Source of the DNA: Alligator mississippiensis
Lineage: Eukaryota; Chordata; Crocodylia; Alligatoridae
DNA: 64,000 nucleotides
NCBI RefSeq assembly: GCF_030867095.1
Contig: NC_081835.1
Span: forward strand, 15,632,501-15,696,500
Reading direction: 5' to 3'
In this document: positions 52,901 to 63,009 of the stretch, piece after piece
Layout of the letters: every line of letters starts with the position of its first letter
How positions within the stretch are numbered: the stretch's first letter is position 1
The notes under the pieces: model-generated
Databases searched by the model: none
What the model saw: the letters and a program-made list of their open reading frames with translations, nothing else
What the model was told of the DNA's origin: nothing
Program-made: the position numbers and the translations under genes

Positions 52901-55900
52901 CTGATCCTGTGGCCCAGCTTTCCCACCATTCCCAAAAAACACAGGGGTGATCTGGGAGCCGACAGACAGAACACAGAGTGTGCCCCCCTCTGTCTAATGC
53001 CAAAATGCTGCCCCTTTGTGAGTTGCCCTCTCACAAGTGGTGGAATTGAGCCAGTTCCACTGTATCTAAAGCCTCTCCACAACTACAGAACAAACCTTCT
53101 AGGGCAACATATGATTATGAGTAAGGGTAAAACACTTGGGGTTTGCCAATCGCTAACTGTGCCTCTTTCTTACACTCGACTTGAATCAAATAACGATTTC
53201 ACGGTTTGTGTGTATTCAGTTCTGTGCATATTTTTAAGATGAATTTATCTGTGTACTTCCCTCCTGGTACTAAACTTTGTTACCTACATGGCCATAGGTG
53301 GTCTTCTGTAATCTGCTGGCTATGGGTACACCTACTTCTGTCACTGCAAGCAAAGATACGCTGTGCTTTCAGACTTCAAATTGTCCTTATTGATTTTTTC
53401 CTTCTGACAAAATGATTTTCTGCATTTATAAAAAAATATTACCCAAATCAATCATACTGATCTACATTATCCTCCCAGTAAAAAAGCCTGCTGTACTGGA
53501 TCATCCTCCATTCTAGAGATAAAAATCAGTGGGACAATACAGAATCAAAAAACCTATATCTTCTTGAAGATGTATTATTTTCAGTGTCAGATGTAACTTC
53601 ACAATACAATAATTCTTTATTAGCAGTAAATATTTATATCATGGGAATGCCCAAAGACATCATATCTGCAGTCGTAGTTTTGCTGTGATAGTTGACTACT
53701 GTTTGAAAAGTGTAACTATAACCTGGAAGTATTGGCGAGGGGGAGGATGAGTCAAGAATGGTTCATCACCTGTAGCAATTGAAATTCTTGGATGGGAGGA
53801 AAGCTTCTGTGAGTTAATTATATAATTATTCCTCTGAATGTTGCTGGGCTAAGAGGGTTTCAACCCAAATCCAGAGAAATCTGCTGGATACAGGGGACCA
53901 TCTGTTCTGAAAGCCCAGGTCACCAAACATCAATGGTCTTTTACACCCAGCTCCTTGCTCTGTTTCTGTTCTGCCAGGAACAGCCCAGGGGAAGTCTTCC
54001 TTGAAAATTCCCATAAAGGGTACTCCATACAAAAGTTAACTCAACTTCAGAAAGCACTAGCTCTTCTGTAGATTTCCAGTTGAGTAGAGTGCAGGAGGAG
54101 AAAGAGAAAGTTTGTTTCCTTCCCAGCTTTATCTCCACTGTATGCCTTTGACTGTGGAGATCACTTTGGGAGATCAGGCCTACAAGGCAGTTGACCCCCA
54201 CATCCTGCACAAGAAGGGGCTAGTTGTATGAGGAAGGTTCTGAGCTTGAAGCCTGGGGGAACTGTAGCCCACTCTGCCTGTTGTATAGGGTCAACTTTAA
54301 GACATGCTGTCTCTGCCATGCACTTAACATGCAAGTAACAAGTACCTAACAGTTCTCCTGATCTACCACATACCTTCTTGTATGCTGTTCTGAAGGTGGT
54401 TGACAATAGCTGCTAGGATAGTAGACAGACTCATCACCTGTGCACACTGTGCAAGGCCTAACGTGAATAGCTCATTCCAGCAGGCGCGTACAAGGCTCGT
54501 GTTACAGTCCTGCCTATAAAAATACAAAGTATAACAATTCTAACAGGTATTAAAATCATGTTGGTATTATCCTAAACACACATAAATTTATTATGATATT
54601 AGATGAGAGAGATTTTGAGCACCCCAATAATAGGCAGATAGTAGAAAACTATGGGAATTAAAAAAAAGAGTAACAAGAGTGACTAGGGCTGGATGGAGAG
54701 TTCATTATATGTTTTCTGTAAAATGGAGTTCTTCCTAGTTAAAGTTGCCTACTTCTATGTATAAAAACCAGTAACTTGCTTTTGATTCAACATTATATCA
54801 CAGGGACCACTAAAAATTAAAATATCATGACCCTCACTATCATTGCCACCTTGTTTTACTGTTCTTCATTATGAAGAGGACTATTACATAGTCTGCATAG
54901 AATCATAGAAGTAGGGTCGGAAAGGACCTTGTAGATCTTCAGGCCCGACCCCCTGCCTGGGCAGGAGGAAGACTGGGCTCAAATGACCTCAGCCAGGTAG
55001 GCATCAAGCCTCTTCTTAAAGACCCCAGGGTAGGAGCCAGCACCACTTCCCTTGGAAGTCGGTTCCAGATCCTAGCCACCCTGACTGTGAAGTAGTTCCA
55101 ACGGATGTCTAATCTAAACCTACTCTCCAACAACTTGTGGCCGTTATTCCTTGTTATCCTGGGGGTCGCTAGGGGAAACAAGGTCTCCCCCAAACCCTTC
55201 TGGTCCCCCCTAGTGAGTTTATAGACAGTCACCAGGTCCCCCAGGTCCCCATACATTTTAAACAATTCATTATAGATTAATTAAATAATTTAATCTTTTA
55301 TAAACCAATAGAGTCAGAAAAAGTTCCGCTCAATACTTAAGTAATCACTCAGTAGAGAAATATGTATTTACCCAAGTGCTTGAAAAGCGGGAATGGATCT
55401 AGCCCAGTGCATGGAGAGGAAAAGCAGTCGTGATGCTGATTCACAGATGTAGTGTACATTGAGGTACTCTGGCATTGGACTAGGCATTGTTAGCTGTAGA
55501 GAAACAGAAGTACAGTAGAGTCTGCACGATTCAGACACAAACTGGTTGTTATTATCAAAGAAATAAATTTAAGTAAAAACATGCAAATAGTATTCAGAAT
55601 ATTTCACTGTAAATTGCCATTTGTTATGCAGTTAAGCAAGTAAAAACTCACAAATAACTCATTAACAATGGCAAGAAGTGCAAGCTTTAGGGATGTGTGA
55701 AAGTAGAAATAATATGGAAACCCAATGGGATGATTACTTTAAAAGGACATTAGTATTAATTCAGCAAGAATTACCCCTGACTTCTCATTGCTGCATAGGC
55801 CATTATTAGCTTTACAATACCTTGGAACCAATGGGAATTGCACTGTAAACTTCTTAAAATGACAAGTAATATAAAATCTGCATGATTCTGGAAATCCATG

Positions 55901-58900
55901 CCATAAGAAATTGTAAAAGCACAACAGGCAGTAAAGTACACTGACCTAAAGGTTTTGAATACACAGAGACTGCTTATCTCAATATTTTATTATTTTTATA
56001 TCTCTAAACACAATGCACTTTGATAGCAGCAGGAAAGAACATCCTTATTAGTTTCTCCCACACAGCAATAAGATATTGCTGTTCAAATTCACTTGAAGAT
56101 ACTGCAGCTTCAAACTGTAAGCCCCTACTGCAATTCCATTAAAACAGTTCCTCAAAATCACCCAAAAAATCACTATAATCTGAAACAAATGGCCCAAATT
56201 TCTACATCCTTGATATGAAGCAGTTTAAAATAAGTTTTAGTAACAAATAAAACAAATTAGTTACACACATATATTAATATTAAAATACTTATTAACTGCA
56301 TAGTAAATATAAATTTTAATATTTATTAACATTAATAAGTAAGTTTTAGTAACAAATAAAACAAATTAGTTACAAACATATATTAATGTTAACATTCTTA
56401 TTAACCGCATAGTATTAATATTAATATTAACTGCATAGTATATAAAATCCAAACCTAAAATGACAACAACCTTCCATGTAGGAAAGTTCTCAGTGAAAAC
56501 TGACATGTTTAGTACACTGTTCAAGGGAAATATGAAAATATTTTACTATACCCTTTAGAGCAAGGGTAAAATAAAATGACGGAAGAAAGTTCTTCTAAAA
56601 TCATTCCAGGCTACATTTTTGCTTCAGGTGGTATTTCAGGAAGTACGTACCTTAAATGTGACATGTGTATCTGTTAGTAGGGGTCCTTCCACTTCAATAA
56701 TTGGCGTTGACTGATCTCTGCTGATTACATGAATATTCCCTCCTCCTGCAGAATCCATCCCATCTGCCAAGTTCTGGGCTGTTGTGCCATCTGTGGTGTT
56801 AAGTGCTTTAGCCAAAGTATCAAATGCCCTGCAAAAAGAAGAATAACCTATACAGATGACCAGGGCCAGATGTAATCCTGTTCCCTAACACTACTCCCGA
56901 CTCCTCTCTCACAACCAGAGCTCAGGTTTACAGAAGACCCAAGTCCATTCCATGCTAGTGCCAATAATACAGTATTTCATAGTTATCCTGCTGTTGGTTA
57001 AGGATATTTATTTCTTAGAACCAACAGTTAAAAAAAAGAGAGAGTATAGAGTTGGAATCAAAAGAAGCTGTAGTGTGCTCAGTACTGCTGAAAAATCAGG
57101 TCACGAATTTAAAAACCTAAATAAAGATAACCTAACTCTAGGCTTCTACTTTATAAATCTTGTCTTGGCAGCCTACTTGGTTTTCCAAGATTTTTAGAGT
57201 AGGAGTCTAAAGTTTGGTTGTCTTTATTTAGGGTCTTAAATTTGTGGGATTGGGCAGTTTTGAAATCCCAGGTTTTTCCTGTTTAAAGTTTCCATGTTAC
57301 CACTATGTGTCTTCATGTTTTGAAAGTCAAGCAACCTTACTTCTTTTTGGTTTTAAAAGATAAATAAGAGGGATCTAGAGAATAACTAGAGAGATGGGTA
57401 GGGACCTACCAAATTCATGGCAGAAGTGGGGTGCACTTTAGTGGAGGGGCCCCGCTTGCAGCTTGGAGGCGAAAACTGTGGTTTTAAATATGGTGTCATT
57501 TTTGCTTCCTGGCACTGATTGGCTGAGGGGTGCCGGACGGCACTGCTGTTTGCTGCTGACTGGCAGGGAGGCCAAAACAGCACCATGTTTAAAACTGTGG
57601 TTTCGGCCTCCCTGCTGTTTAGGAGGGAGCAGCGGGATTCTCCACTAATCAGCAGCAAGGGTGGGGTAGGCAAGGTGTGTGTTGGGGAACATGCAAGGTT
57701 AAAGGAGCCACCATGCACTGTACTTCCACCGTGAATTCGGTAGGAACCTAGAGATGGGGTTCCAGAGTAAAGGTTGCTAATCTCAGGTTAATCCCACATT
57801 ACAAACCGTCATTATCAACCTCTTCTCAGTGTAAAAGCAGGAGTAACATTGCAGGAAACATTAAAGTTCAGGGCTCAGCTTCATGACAGCTGTGTTGGAG
57901 TAGTTTGTATAGCATGAGCCTGTGCTGTACTTGACACAAGGCCTGGAACTAGCATTTCTTTACATTCATGAACATTAAACTCTGAGACCTAAAATAGCAC
58001 CAAAGTGTTATTGAAACTCAACCTCTTTCAAGGAAAGACATTTTTACCCAAACCAGTGAACCATTACATACTGAGCGTAGAATCTGGTTCTATTTTGTTA
58101 TGCTGTGTTTAAAGTAAACAGGACAAAGTTCCTACAGGAAAGAGAAGAGTTCTGCGGGGGAGTCTGGGAGGAGTCTGCTAATGACAGCAGCCAAACATGG
58201 GCCACTTATACAGCAAGTCAAAATAAGGAAGTTTCCATATTGCTGATGAGGTAGCATCATGATGCACTAGTTCAGGGGTCAGCAACTCCCCCTGCATGTG
58301 TGCCGACCATGGCTCCCAGCAGGTGGTTGGGAGACTGCAAGCCCTGCTGGGAGCAGCCCAGGCACCATGGCTGGCAGCAGCTATCCCAGAGCCAGGGCCA
58401 CCTGCTGCCTCCCCGCCCTGGCTCCAATGGGTGCAGTGCCAGCACCTGCTGCCTTCCTGGAGCCTGGGGCCAGGAGACAGCTGGGGCTCTGGAGGGCCCA
58501 GGGGAGGGCAGCAGGGCCGGGAGCACAATGTGTGCAATCCAGAGTGGCAGCGCACAGAGGGGCCACACAGGGAAGCTGCCTGCTGCTGCAAGCTCTGCGC
58601 TGCCCGAGCCACACTTCCCCTGTGTTCACAGGAGCAGTGTGGGCAGCACGCAGGGTTGTGCCCCTTGCTGCTGTCCCCGCCTGCAGGGAAAGTGTGGCCA
58701 GGGCAGCAGGGAGCTCAAAGTGGCAGGCAGCTTTCTGTGCTCCCCACTGTGCCCTGCTGCGCCGGGTTCCAACACTGCTCTGAAGAAGCAGCGGCGAGGG
58801 CAGCACAGCGGAGAGCAATGCCTGTATCTGCTGCCTCCCCGGAGCCCGAGGCCGGGTCTGTGAGGCAACTGGGGCCGGGGCAGGGGCCAGGAGGCAGCAG

Positions 58901-61077
58901 CTGTTTGCAGCTGGCCCAAGTTCTGGGTAGCTGCTGATAACCACAGAGCCTGGGCTGGGGGGCAGGGGCTCTGGGTGGGCGGGGCAACAGGGAACAAGCA
59001 GGGCATCCTGCCATGTACCCCCTGCCCTCGTTTTGTTTTTCTGTCATAACGGCACTCCAGCACCTTCCAAGGTAGACATTGTTTTTTTCCGGCACTTGGG
59101 TCAAAAATGTTGCCTACCCCATGCTAGTTCAATGAATAGGGATAATTGAAGACAATATAGAGGGTGGCTTCTAAATCAGCTGCCATTGCAAGTTCATACC
59201 TAGTGATCTCACTTGCAGATTGATCCTCTGGCTGGATTTCAGAAGTGTCCCCATTATTAAGTGACTCACTGAGGTTGGCAAGGGAAGTTACAACATTTGC
59301 CAGTGTTCCTAAAGCACCCTGGCTTGTCTCAGCCTACAAAGAAAGAAACCGTTTTAGCGGATCAAAATTCTAGGTGAAATGCTGTACGTAATACATCTTC
59401 CCATAATTTTTAAAATCTCTTTATTTCCTTCTCTTATTACCCTGTACTTTTTCATTTCTCCTGAAAATTCACAGAAAACAGTGACCCACATTTGGTTATG
59501 GATAGGGATGTACCCAAATCAGGTGTGTCCAGATAAGCATGGACATTTGTTTCTCTGGGGACAGTTAGCAGTGCCACACCTTGTGCGCTGCTACTTCTCT
59601 CTGGGGAGTGCCTGTGTCCCACATGCTCTGGTGCACAGCAGGTTAGCCAGGGTGAAGTAGGGGAGGATGGGGCCAACAACTGTGCTGGCCCCAGCAGCCT
59701 TAACTGGAATCCCTGGGGCCTACTGGGGCTACAGCCATGGCAGGAAGCCTGGACAGCAACTGGCGTGTGACTCTAGCCAGCCAGGCTTCAGTTTTGGGCG
59801 GCATGCATTGCTGCCATGTGTGCTGCCCTGCTTTTTCACAGTGTGGGGTTTTCTGACCCTGACGTGGATTTTTTTGACCAAAGGTAGCAATGTGGGGAAC
59901 GCCTGCATGTGCAGTGCATAGTGCCACAGGCAGATCTGCAGCGTAACATATCAAATGTCTGCGCTTGTCTGGATGCGACCATTGAAGAGGCAGGAGTTGG
60001 GTTTTGCAGGCAGATTGCAGGGCTGGCTGTCATTTTTGTGGGTTTATCATGGTGCCCTCCCAATGCCTCTGATTGGCTCAGAGGCCCCGGTGGCCCTGCC
60101 CCTCTCTGCTGACTGGCCAAAAGAACTATCTGTTGTGTGGTTCCACCCCTCATGCTGATTGGCCAAGAGGCTTCGCACAACAGCCAGCCCTCTAAGCCAA
60201 CCAGCAGTGAGGGTCAGGGTGGTTCTACCTGCTCGCGCCAGCGGTCCTCCCCCACACCCTCCTTCAGCAGACTGTGTGGCCGGGCCACAGAAGTCATGAG
60301 GACCACTGCCCCCACTGTTGAGCCTGCATTTTATTTTACTATGTTTTTTCCCCCATGAATTTTGCGGACGTAGCCGACAATCCCTGATTTTGTTATTTCC
60401 ATGAAATCTGCAAAAATCACAAATTCAGTAGGTCTCTAGTTAGGGGTGATATTTAAGTTTCTGAAACCTTCAATCCTTATTCTTGGTGAGATTTGGCATG
60501 GTGAACAAGTTACAGCTATTGACCTAAATACAGGCATGCTACTGCCTGCCAAGAAAAGACAGTACTCTTCAATCAGCTAATTTAATGATGGAAAAGACTT
60601 TCTGAACTTATCTATCATAAACCACAGAAATAATTCTAGTAAAATATATCACGTAAATATAAAATATATCTAGTAAATATATATCATGATCTCAGTCTAC
60701 TTGCTACAGAGAGAGAGAAGCAATCTTCATTACACCTGCTTCCTTAGGGCAAGAATCAATGGGTAGACCCCAAAGTCAGCTCAACTAGCACTGTCCTTTC
60801 CTCAGCACAAGAAGGTATTTATTGTGCTTCCCTTGATGCTGTGGGGGTCTCTCCTAACCCTGATGGCTGAGATTTGGAACTTCTGCGACAGCTGAGGGTA
60901 AGAAAAATTTGTGTCCAACGTCCAGCCAAAATAATTTATTAAACAAAAATATGGGTTTTGTAATGAAGAAAAAGGAGTCTTACCTTGGTGTCTGCAGCTA
61001 AGAGGACAGTACCGTCATCCCGTATCAAAGGCTGTTGAATATTCACAAGCATTCCTGGATCAAGAAGACCTGCTGAC
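43730..61077 (-). CDS. NR2C2: Nuclear receptor NR2C2 (TR4), 3' part: hinge and ligand-binding domain
   Basis: TR4 is an orphan nuclear receptor that binds direct-repeat elements (DR1 and others) as a homodimer or with NR2C1, and represses or activates transcription. Eight minus-strand exons give the last 361 codons: 61077-60984, 59333-59200, 56828-56651, 55493-55372, 54513-54374, 48516-48379, 46191-46086 and 43904-43730. The reading begins SAGLLDPGMLVNIQQPLI, continues through SQGALGTLANVVTSLANL and EYLNVHYICESASRLLFLS, and ends ILKMETAEYNGQITGTSA, matching TR4 throughout. The LBD signature (AFQALGQDC through ACWNELFTLGLAQC) and the helix 10-12 region (ITEELFFTGLIGNV) are intact. Phases agree at every junction. 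The N terminus and the two-zinc-finger DNA-binding domain lie past the right edge. NR2C1 is the paralogue, but this wording fits NR2C2 better. Confidence 0.96.
43905..46085 (-). other. NR2C2: NR2C2 intron between the last two coding exons
   Basis: AT-rich, with no repeat ends recognised. A 149-codon minus-strand frame near 45011-45460 shows no known domain. Confidence 0.5.
46086..46191 (-). CDS. NR2C2: NR2C2 exon: LBD
   Basis: Acceptor TTTCTTTAG and donor TATAG/GTAGTT. It encodes HPGLTSSSQIEKFQEKAQME, then YVQKTYPEDTY. Mammals, from memory, have Ser where Pro stands in TYPED. Confidence 0.95.
46192..48378 (-). other. NR2C2: NR2C2 intron
   Basis: No element or exon was recognised. Confidence 0.45.
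48379..48516 (-). CDS. NR2C2: NR2C2 exon: LBD
   Basis: Acceptor ATTTCTAG and donor CCCTG/GTAAGG. It encodes DKLSGDRIKQVMEHIWKL and DIDGYEYAYLKAIVLFSP. Confidence 0.96.
49529..50724. mobile_element. hAT-like element carrying a nested foldback repeat
   Basis: The left end CAGGGTGGATAAAAAA and the right end (reverse complement CAGGGTGGATTTGATTTTAA) are inverted repeats rich in GATTTAAATC words. The flanks TGTAATTT (49521-49528) and TGTCGTTT (50725-50732) agree at 6 of 8 bases. No transposase was seen. About 49980-50440 is a later insertion of SINE-like/foldback sequence. Confidence 0.8.
49980..50440. mobile_element. SINE-like copies in head-to-head (palindromic) arrangement
   Basis: The first copy has the head TTGTAGCCATGTTGGTCTAA and the body ATCTTTTATTAGACCAACT. 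Bases 50072-50314 form an imperfect palindrome of about 243 bp centred near 50192. A third, headless copy (GGCAGACAAGGTTCT onward) follows at about 50330. CAGAGATCATAG and CAGAAATCATAG flank the first two copies and may be a target duplication. Confidence 0.65.
50860..51474. mobile_element. TAGGGG-ended hAT-like element
   Basis: The left end TAGGGGTCTGCTTAA and the right end (reverse complement TAGGGGATCTACTTAA) are inverted. The flanks ATAATAAT (50852-50859) and GTAATAAT (51475-51482) match at 7 of 8. It is AT-rich inside, with no transposase. Its ends resemble those at 57399-57750 and 59503-60438. Confidence 0.8.
51937..52127 (-). mobile_element. SINE-like insertion with an inverted 3' half
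   Basis: It is flanked by a perfect 12-bp duplication AACCAGTTCTGC (51925-51936 and 52128-52139). Read on the minus strand, the head is TTTGGTAGCCGTGCTGGTCT. Then come a segment with GGTATCATTTCTG in inverted register and its opposite-strand copy, giving an almost perfect hairpin around a T-rich loop. Head and tail words match the 18773-18896 insertion. Confidence 0.82.
52222..52572. mobile_element. Probable non-autonomous DNA transposon
   Basis: The outer words TTTTTACATGTGC and (reverse complement) GGGCACTTACACACATGC are loosely inverted. Inside there are shorter inverted words (AAAATGGCAGC and GCTGCCATTTT). Target duplications were not found, so the ends are approximate. Confidence 0.45.
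54374..54513 (-). CDS. NR2C2: NR2C2 exon: LBD signature
   Basis: Acceptor TTTTTATAG and donor AGAAG/GTATGT. It encodes GQDCNTSLVRACWNELFTL and AQVMSLSTILAAIVNHLQ. Confidence 0.96.
54514..55371 (-). other. NR2C2: NR2C2 intron with a CR1 fragment
   Basis: Apart from the CR1 at 54898-55263, nothing was recognised. Confidence 0.6.
54898..55263 (-). mobile_element. CR1 LINE 3' end
   Basis: The minus strand encodes the CR1 ORF2 C terminus: GDLVTVYKLTRGD, then RFRLDIRWNYFTVRVARIWN and LPREVVLAPTLGSLRRGL. The element finishes with the CR1-type 3' tail (TATGATTCTAT). It is 5'-truncated near 55263. The reading frame across this short piece is open, so this copy is relatively well kept. Confidence 0.9.
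55372..55493 (-). CDS. NR2C2: NR2C2 exon: LBD
   Basis: Acceptor TCTCTACAG and donor CTTGG/GTAAAT. It encodes LTMPSPMPEYLNVHYICES and MHWARSIPAFQAL. Confidence 0.96.
55494..56650 (-). other. NR2C2: NR2C2 intron
   Basis: Contains the tandem duplication at 56232-56442. The rest is AT-rich with nothing recognised. Confidence 0.5.
56232..56442. repeat. Two-copy tandem duplication (109-bp period)
   Basis: AAGTTTTAGTAACAAATAAA begins at 56232 and again at 56341, with good similarity to the end of the second copy. The TTAACTGCATAGTAT word occurs a third time at the right end. Confidence 0.85.
56651..56828 (-). CDS. NR2C2: NR2C2 exon: hinge to start of LBD
   Basis: Acceptor TTTTTGCAG and donor TTTAAG/GTACGT. 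It encodes AFDTLAKALNTTDGTTAQN, then SRDQSTPIIEVEGPLLTD. Confidence 0.95.
57399..57750. mobile_element. TAGGG-ended hAT-like MITE, perfect target duplication
   Basis: The left end TAGGGACCTACCAAATTCA and the right end (reverse complement TAGGTTCCTACCGAATTCA) are inverted repeats. GAGATGGG flanks it exactly on both sides (57391-57398 and 57751-57758), an intact 8-bp duplication that suggests a fairly recent insertion. Inside are repeated AAAACTGTGGTTT words. No transposase. Confidence 0.9.
58273..59123. mobile_element. GC-rich non-autonomous hAT-like element
   Basis: The left end CAGGGGTCAGCAACTC and the right end (reverse complement CATGGGGTAGGCAACATT) are inverted. CTAGTTCA stands at 58267-58274 and again at 59124-59131, an exact 8-bp repeat (overlapping the CA of the left end). 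The interior is GC-rich, with three open frames over 160 codons on the plus strand and others on the minus; they overlap and show no domain. Related in style to 21639-22987. Confidence 0.75.
59200..59333 (-). CDS. NR2C2: NR2C2 exon: hinge (SQGALGTLANVV)
   Basis: Acceptor TTTGTAG and donor CTAG/GTATGA. It encodes AETSQGALGTLANVVTSLAN and SEIQPEDQSASEIT. Confidence 0.95.
59334..60983 (-). other. NR2C2: NR2C2 intron with one hAT-like element
   Basis: Apart from 59503-60438, nothing was recognised. A short AT-repeat stretch lies near 60640-60690. Confidence 0.6.
59503..60438. mobile_element. TAGGG/TAGAG-ended hAT-like element with a nested GC-rich unit
   Basis: The left end TAGGGATGTACCCAAATC and the right end (reverse complement TAGAGACCTACTGAATTTG) are inverted. 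The flanks GTTATGGA and GTTAGGGG match at 6 of 8. Bases from about 59525 to 59990 contain a GC-rich segment bounded by GTCCAGATAAGCATGGACA and GTCTGGATGCGACCATTGA words. It is also present at about 63498-63920, so it is an independent, nested element. Confidence 0.75.
60984..61077 (-). CDS. NR2C2: NR2C2 exon: hinge (SAGLLDPGML)
   Basis: Acceptor AACAG and donor CCAAG/GTAAGA. It encodes SAGLLDPGMLVNIQQPLI and RDDGTVLLAADTK. Confidence 0.94.
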
Positions 61078-61179
61078 CTGTTCAGAATCATATACGATCT
61101 AACAATGAATAACATTGTGTATGAACTACAAATATATATATTTCCTGAACAGGAAAATCAATTGAGTTTTTGTAATAGG

Positions 61180-62070
61180 GGCTCTGCCCCGTTACTGAGA
61201 GAGGGAGGGAACCCAGGGCCCGCTGGCCAACTTAGTCCCTTGAACAGACTAAATAGCAAAAAGGGGCCTTAAATAAAATGGCTGCCCACCCCAGGTGCAG
61301 GTGGTGATTGGCAGGCCTGGGGCAGAAGTAGATGGTCAAAGGCTCATAAGCCCAGGGTTCGACCCAGACAAGGCAGTCTTCCTGTAGAAACTGCAGGAGG
61401 CAGAGCTCCAGGGAGAAGCCAGTCTGGACTGCCTAAAGAGAAAGGACCCTGTGCCCCAGAAGGGTGGAAGAAACCCTGTGCTGTGAGCAACAAGAAATAA
61501 GTGCCTTGAACTTCTGTGTTTGTGCTACTGCAGGGTGACATTGACCCTGACAGAGGAGCTTGTGTTTTGTGATGCTTTATTTTGGGAGTGGATACTCATG
61601 CTTTTGATTTACATCTAAACTGGAGGGCCAGGGGTGGCTGCAAAGGGAGGATTTGAGGCCACTAGGTGCTGCAAGGGCACCCTACAAAGACACAGAACAC
61701 CCCAGGGCCTGAAGCTTGGTGGGCCATGTGAAGCAGAAACCCAACCATTTTGGAGTGAGGACTGCTGCATGCCAGAAGAATGAATACCTGGCAGCAAAGA
61801 CTGAGAGGGTGCAAGTCCAGAGCCTGTGAGAGGTGTGATCAGGAGACCCATACCCAAAGGGGCAAACTGGGGTCCATAAGCCTAGGATTCTGGTGCGGTT
61901 GACCTCACACAAAAGAAACCCAGTTAGACTAATGTAGTGTAGGCCAAGGCTGAATGAGGTCTCAGCCCCAGCAAGGACCTATCCCAAAATCCAGTCCTGC
62001 CTCCTAGGGACAGCCTCCCTATGAATTGTAACATCAAGGTGTAGCAGGAGAGCTAATATAATTCTGCTAC
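61180..62070. repeat. Unclassified interspersed repeat, possibly an old LTR relic
   Basis: A GC-moderate block, distinct from its AT-rich surroundings, begins GTAATAGGGGCTCTGCC and ends near AATTCTGCTAC. It contains AAATAAAATGG and AAATAAGTGCC words but no open coding region. Its length and composition would suit a solitary LTR-like fossil. A DNA-transposon origin is equally possible, and no family is assigned. Confidence 0.3.
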
Positions 62071-63009
62071 AAAAAGCTGATTTTATGCTGATTTTACTCT
62101 CATTTACATTGGTTTCTTCTGGCACTTTGACAGAATAAGCCATTATTAGCTACACAAATTTGCTTGGCTAACTTAAGCCTTGTTCTTCCTTTTACTAAGT
62201 CCCTCTTCTAATGTTCCAAAGTCCGCTTTTGCCAAACTTAACTTTGTGCCTTTTGTAAAGTGCTTTGGAGTCAGTAGTATATTTATAGAAGCATATGTCT
62301 GCATAATACAATATAGATGAATAATGCATGATAGGTTGGGGCCCTCAGGGAATTTATAGTCCAGAGGCCTGACACTGAGACTGTACACTCCCTGAGGCAG
62401 GGACTTACCTTGCATTATACATCAATGTTATGTCATTCAGACCTAAGGTTCTACACAAACAACATATAATTCCTGTATGGTTACTAACCACAATGTGGTT
62501 TATGGGGTGTAAGAGATAGGTAACAAGAAAATATCAAAGAAACACATGCATTTGACTTTGCATATGTATCAAATAAACACAATGATTTAACAGCAAATTT
62601 TCAAAGGGGTTCCCACTCCAGCCTCCAAAATTAGACACCTTTTTTGTTTAAAGTAAGTTTACAGGAAGATCAGGTTTTCAGACTCTTGAGACATTCAAAT
62701 TATTTGTACAATTATCTGCACCTAAATATTTTTGTTGTGGGCCACAAAATCCCATATATAAAGAATAAATCCTAAAACTGAACTACCTTTCAAAATAAGC
62801 TGGATTCTTGTTTTCTACCTGCCTGTTTATTTTAAAGTGCCCATCAGTATGATATCCCTGTGAATTTCTGTGCCCAGTTACATGGAGACAATTGTATGGA
62901 AACAAATGAGCCAAAGAACATTGCCAATTCTGGGAAAAGGGTAGTTACAATTCTAGGTTTTAATAAGAGACCATATATTTTGTACGAGCTACTGCTTCCA
63001 TTGGACACT

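Larger units (their letters stand above)
48517..54373 (-). other. NR2C2: NR2C2 intron (about 5.9 kb), rich in DNA transposons
   Basis: Contains the hAT-like composite 49529-50724, the TAGGGG-ended element 50860-51474, the SINE-like snap-back insertion 51937-52127 and a probable DNA transposon at about 52222-52572. A 200-codon plus-strand open frame at 52640-53242 matches no family known to me. Confidence 0.65.
56829..59199 (-). other. NR2C2: NR2C2 intron with two hAT-like elements
   Basis: Holds the elements at 57399-57750 and 58273-59123. No exon was seen. Confidence 0.6.

Noticed and set aside
52640-53242. 200-codon plus-strand open frame in an NR2C2 intron
   Set aside because: No domain, no clear codon bias and no splice partners. 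Judged a chance frame, though it is the longest in low-GC sequence.
58178-59104. Several open frames of 130-213 codons on both strands
   Set aside because: All overlap one another inside the GC-rich hAT-like element; composition explains them.
61340-61370. GGTTCGACCC resembling a tRNA B box
   Set aside because: No A box or cloverleaf could be built around it. It is probably a chance match within an unclassified repeat.
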